Shown here piece by piece: positions 61,287 through 64,000 of a DNA stretch of 64,000 nucleotides; within the stretch, counting starts at the first letter, position 1; each line of letters opens with the position of its first letter. The stretch is taken from contig NZ_FQUP01000002.1 of NCBI RefSeq assembly GCF_900129325.1, forward strand, positions 698,668 through 762,667, read 5' to 3'. Source of the DNA: Kaistia soli DSM 19436 (GTDB lineage: Bacteria > Pseudomonadota > Alphaproteobacteria > Rhizobiales > Kaistiaceae). The notes beneath the pieces were generated by a model. The model saw nothing but the letters and a program-made list of their open reading frames with translations, searched no databases and was not told the origin of the DNA. The position numbers were made by a program, and so were the translations under genes.

Positions 61287-63341
61287 TCATGCCTCCAACG
61301 CTGAAGCGGAATCGCGGCGGCGAACCGAGATCATGCCGTATTCGTCGACGCTGAGCGTCTGGTTGCCATGGATTGCGAGCGACGATCCCTCGTCGATCAC
61401 GAGCATCGGTCCCGGATAGGTGCGCAGCGGTTCGAGCGTGTCGCGGCTGATCTTTTCACAATCGACCATCGCGCCAGACGCCTGATCGAAAAGACGGTGC
61501 GGTGCGGTCGGCGCGAGATGTGCACCCTGCGCAATTCGCGTCGAGAGATCGGGCTTTTCGGTGACCACGATCAGCTTCACCATCAGCGAGACGATCTCGG
61601 CGTCGCTGCCGAAGGTGTGGCCGAAGCGATCCTGATGGGTCTGCGAGAACCGCGCGAGGAAGTCGGCTGCCGTGTCGCGGCGCTCATAGGGAATGCTCAG
61701 CGTGTGCTCCTGGCCGGTGAAGCGGACGCGCGCGAAATAGGTGACTGCCGGCTCGACTGGTCGGCCGACTTTCTCCGCTAGCGCCGCAGTGCTGCGTCCT
61801 GCCAGTGCTTCGGCTGTCGCGTCGAGCCGTGACATCGTGCCGGCGTCGATCGTTTCAAGCACCGAGACGCTGTCGCTGAAGGAAAGGTCGCTCGCCAGCA
61901 TGCCCCAGGCCGAGAACACCGAGGGTAGCGGCGGAATGACGAGTTCCGGCATTTCGAGTTCGTTCTGCAGCATCGGACCCAGCAGCGGGCCACAGCCGCC
62001 GAAACCGAGCATCGAGAACTCGCCGGGATCGAGCCCCCGCTCCAGCATCATCTCCTTGATCGAGGACGCGGTGCGCGAGATCAGCACGTCGAACACCGAG
62101 CGCGCGGCCTCCTCGAGCGGAATACCAAGGGGCGCGCAGATGGTCTCTTCAAGCGCGGTGACCGCGCGGTCATGCGCGACATTCATTGCGCCGCCCATGA
62201 AGTTGCCGGTGTCGATATAGCCGAGCACCACGGCAGCGTCGGTCACCGTGGCGCGCGTTCCGCCGCGGCCATAGCATGCGGGACCGGGAACGGCGCCGGC
62301 GCTTTCCGGGCCAACACGGAGAAGAGCATTGTCGATCCAGGCGATCGACCCGCCGCCAGCGCCGAGCGTCCGCAGATCGAAGATCGGCTGCAGGATCGGA
62401 AAATTCTCGATCCGCGCCTCGAACACATCCATCGGCTCGCCATCGACAATCAGGCACGCATCGAGACTGGTGCCGCCGACATCGACGGAGAGCACGTTGC
62501 GCCGCCCGGTCTCGCGCGCGACATGCAGCGCGCCGGAGACGCCGCCCGCCGGGCCGGAGAAGACGGTGGCGATCGGTTCGGCTTCGGCAAGGTCGAAGGT
62601 GAGCGCCCCGCCCGAAGAGTTCATGACGAATTTCTGGCCGGCGAAGCCCTGACGCTCCATGCCGGAGGAAACGCGGCCGAGATAGTTCTTCAGGACCGGC
62701 TTGATATAGGCGTCGAGCACGGCCGTGCTGGTGCGCTCATATTCGCGATACTCATTGGCGAGCAGCGCGCCGGCCGAGACTTCCAGTGCCGGATAAGCCT
62801 CGCGGATCAGAGCGACTGCCTCGTGCTCATGCGCGGTATTGGCATAGGCATGCAGGAAGCTGACGGCGATCGCCTCGCAGCCCGCTTCTTCGTGCAGCGC
62901 CCTTGCCGCAGCGACCACCGCGTCGCGATCGAGAGGTGTGACTTCCGTGCCCTCGAAGTTCATTCGTCCGTCGACGCCGATAATGTGCCGCCGCTCGACG
63001 ATCTGCGGCGGCGGCTCGAGATCGAACTGGTACATATGCGCGAAGTCGACGGCGCCACGTCCGATCTCGAAGATGTCGCGGAACCCCGCATTGGTGATGA
63101 TGCCAACCTTTGCACCTTTGCGTTCAAGGATGGCGTTGAGGCCAAGCGTCGTTCCGTGAACGAAATCCGAGATGTTGGCCGGTGGAAAGCCGAGCCGTCC
63201 CACGGCCGCCACCACGCCCTCGGCCGGATCATGCGGCGTCGTGGGCAGCTTGAATGCGGTCAGTAGCCTGTTCTGAAGGTCGAAGACGACGACGTCGATG
63301 AACGTACCGCCAATATCGATGGCCAGCTTGTATCGGCTCAT
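61287..63341 (-). CDS. Hydantoinase A/oxoprolinase-family subunit
   Basis: HyuA-type ATPase subunit, 684 aa, actin-like fold. The phosphate-1 loop is LAIDIGGTFIDVVVF (usual DIGGTFTD with Thr to Ile); a second ATP motif is SVDVGGTSLD, and GFGGCGPL lies further on. It uses ATP to activate a ring amide opened with HyuB. It sits 12 bp after a peptide-type ABC ATPase gene, so uptake and ring opening are linked. Confidence 0.92.
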   Translation of the reverse strand: MSRYKLAIDIGGTFIDVVVFDLQNRLLTAFKLPTTPHDPAEGVVAAVGRLGFPPANISDFVHGTTLGLNAILERKGAKVGIITNAGFRDIFEIGRGAVDFAHMYQFDLEPPPQIVERRHIIGVDGRMNFEGTEVTPLDRDAVVAAARALHEEAGCEAIAVSFLHAYANTAHEHEAVALIREAYPALEVSAGALLANEYREYERTSTAVLDAYIKPVLKNYLGRVSSGMERQGFAGQKFVMNSSGGALTFDLAEAEPIATVFSGPAGGVSGALHVARETGRRNVLSVDVGGTSLDACLIVDGEPMDVFEARIENFPILQPIFDLRTLGAGGGSIAWIDNALLRVGPESAGAVPGPACYGRGGTRATVTDAAVVLGYIDTGNFMGGAMNVAHDRAVTALEETICAPLGIPLEEAARSVFDVLISRTASSIKEMMLERGLDPGEFSMLGFGGCGPLLGPMLQNELEMPELVIPPLPSVFSAWGMLASDLSFSDSVSVLETIDAGTMSRLDATAEALAGRSTAALAEKVGRPVEPAVTYFARVRFTGQEHTLSIPYERRDTAADFLARFSQTHQDRFGHTFGSDAEIVSLMVKLIVVTEKPDLSTRIAQGAHLAPTAPHRLFDQASGAMVDCEKISRDTLEPLRTYPGPMLVIDEGSSLAIHGNQTLSVDEYGMISVRRRDSASALEA

Positions 63342-63353
63342 TCCTGCCTCGGA

Positions 63354-64000
63354 TCAGTAGACGGCATCGAGCAGCCGTGCCGTGTATTCGTTTTGCGGAT
63401 GGTTGAGGACATCGCGCGCGAAACCCTCCTCGACGACGGCGCCCTGGTTCATGACATAGACGCGGTCGCAGAGGAGACGCACGACATTCACGTCATGCGA
63501 GATGAAGACGATGGTGAGGTCGCGCTCTCTGATCATGCGAACGAAGAGTTCGAGGATCTGCGCCTGGATCGAGACGTCGAGCGAAGAGAGCGGCTCGTCG
63601 AGGACCAGCAGTTCCGGCTCGACGGCGATGGCGCGCGCGATGGCGACGCGCTGGCGCTGGCCGCCGGAGAATTCATGCGGATAGCGGTCGCCGGCGTCGG
63701 CGGAAAGGCCGACCTCCTCCAGCAGCGCATTGGCGCGTTCGATCCGCTCTCTCCGTCCGAGATCGGGCCGATGCAGGATCAGGCTCTCCATGACGCTGCC
63801 GCGCACCGTGGCGCGAGGGTTGAGGCTGCCATAGGGATCCTGGAACACGATCTGAACGTCGGACTTGAAGGCAAACCGCTCTTTGCGCGTGTAGGAGGCG
63901 ATGTCGCGGCCCTTGAAGCGATAGCTGCCGCCGTCATAGCTGGTGAGGCAGGTAATGATGTTGGCGACGGTCGACTTGCCGCTGCCGGATTCGCCGAGGA
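63354..64000 (-). CDS. Peptide-class ABC transporter ATP-binding protein, 5' end outside window
   Basis: Incomplete at the right edge; 215 residues are visible. It starts within Walker A (GESGSGKST) and has the Q-loop VFQDPYGSLNPR, signature FSGGQRQRVAIAR, Walker B LLVLDEPLSSLD and switch FISHDVNVV. The NQGAVVEEG end and total layout match DppF/OppF-type or fused peptide ATPases. It is upstream of hyuA in the leftward operon and likely part of a dipeptide transporter continuing outside. Confidence 0.92.
   Translation of the reverse strand, partial: LGESGSGKSTVANIITCLTSYDGGSYRFKGRDIASYTRKERFAFKSDVQIVFQDPYGSLNPRATVRGSVMESLILHRPDLGRRERIERANALLEEVGLSADAGDRYPHEFSGGQRQRVAIARAIAVEPELLVLDEPLSSLDVSIQAQILELFVRMIRERDLTIVFISHDVNVVRLLCDRVYVMNQGAVVEEGFARDVLNHPQNEYTARLLDAVY

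Overview
The window is about 64 kb of GC-rich, densely packed bacterial chromosome. It looks alphaproteobacterial, most likely Hyphomicrobiales (Rhizobiales). The reasons are a full ccoNOQP-ccoGHIS (fixNOQP-fixGHIS) block with FNR/FixK-type boxes, a BigR-type persulfide locus, a fused CoxI-III oxidase, and many sugar ABC transporters typical of soil or plant-associated rhizobial relatives. A genus cannot be fixed from sequence alone. I saw no tRNA, rRNA, CRISPR array, prophage or intact insertion sequence.

Layout. 0-2 kb: an OmpR-type two-component pair, the regulator cut by the left edge. 2-4.6 kb: a sulfide/persulfide module, with an ArsR-type persulfide sensor, rhodanese and TauE exporter reading left and a persulfide dioxygenase reading right from a shared AT-rich operator. 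4.7-18.6 kb: a sugar-acid and glycoside locus. A four-gene operon (dehydratase, lactonase-like hydrolase, aldolase, atypical SDR) diverges from an oxidoreductase plus GntR regulator. A GH39 glycosidase diverges from a complete five-gene dipeptide/oligopeptide-type ABC transporter. A recurring motif, TTGTC(A/G)ATAA, ties both divergent promoters together. 18.6-25.4 kb: a LacI regulator, a GH78 alpha-L-rhamnosidase and a CUT1 sugar transporter without an ATPase. 25.4-31.8 kb: a second CUT1 transporter without an ATPase, a serine hydrolase, a GH32/43-like enzyme and a LacI regulator, with one identical 18-bp palindrome in front of both transcription units. 31.8-34.8 kb: a second two-component system beside a Pro/His-rich membrane-anchored protein. 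34.9-38.5 kb: an ArsB/NhaD-type permease and a GH95 alpha-L-fucosidase.

38.5-47.3 kb: a 555-bp non-coding stretch with a strong hairpin, then an aa3-like cytochrome oxidase cassette (CtaG, CopD-like, DUF2231, lipoprotein CoxB, fused CoxI-III, small membrane proteins, ferric-reductase-like flavoprotein), a META-domain protein and a PLDc_N/SHOCT protein. 47.4-57.5 kb: a MetX-like alpha/beta hydrolase, a TauE/DsbD-like membrane protein, and the cbb3 oxidase structural and maturation operons, each preceded by an FNR/FixK box. 57.8-58.3 kb: a cold-shock protein and a small Lys/Ala-rich protein. 58.4-64 kb: a leftward amidohydrolase, hydantoinase B/A and peptide-ABC ATPase cluster that runs off the right edge.

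Taken together, the left half is specialised for taking up and hydrolysing plant-type glycosides (xylose-, rhamnose-, fucose- and possibly fructose-containing), each locus with a local regulator and visible operator. The right half is respiratory, with one aa3-like oxidase and one high-affinity cbb3 oxidase under oxygen control. Points most worth checking are the GntR and LacI operators, the SDR lacking the catalytic Tyr and Lys, the His-Pro-Asp-Val-Tyr motif in CoxI, the paired Pro/His-rich sensor kinase and membrane protein, the 31-codon membrane peptide gene, and the orphan hairpin region near 38.6 kb.
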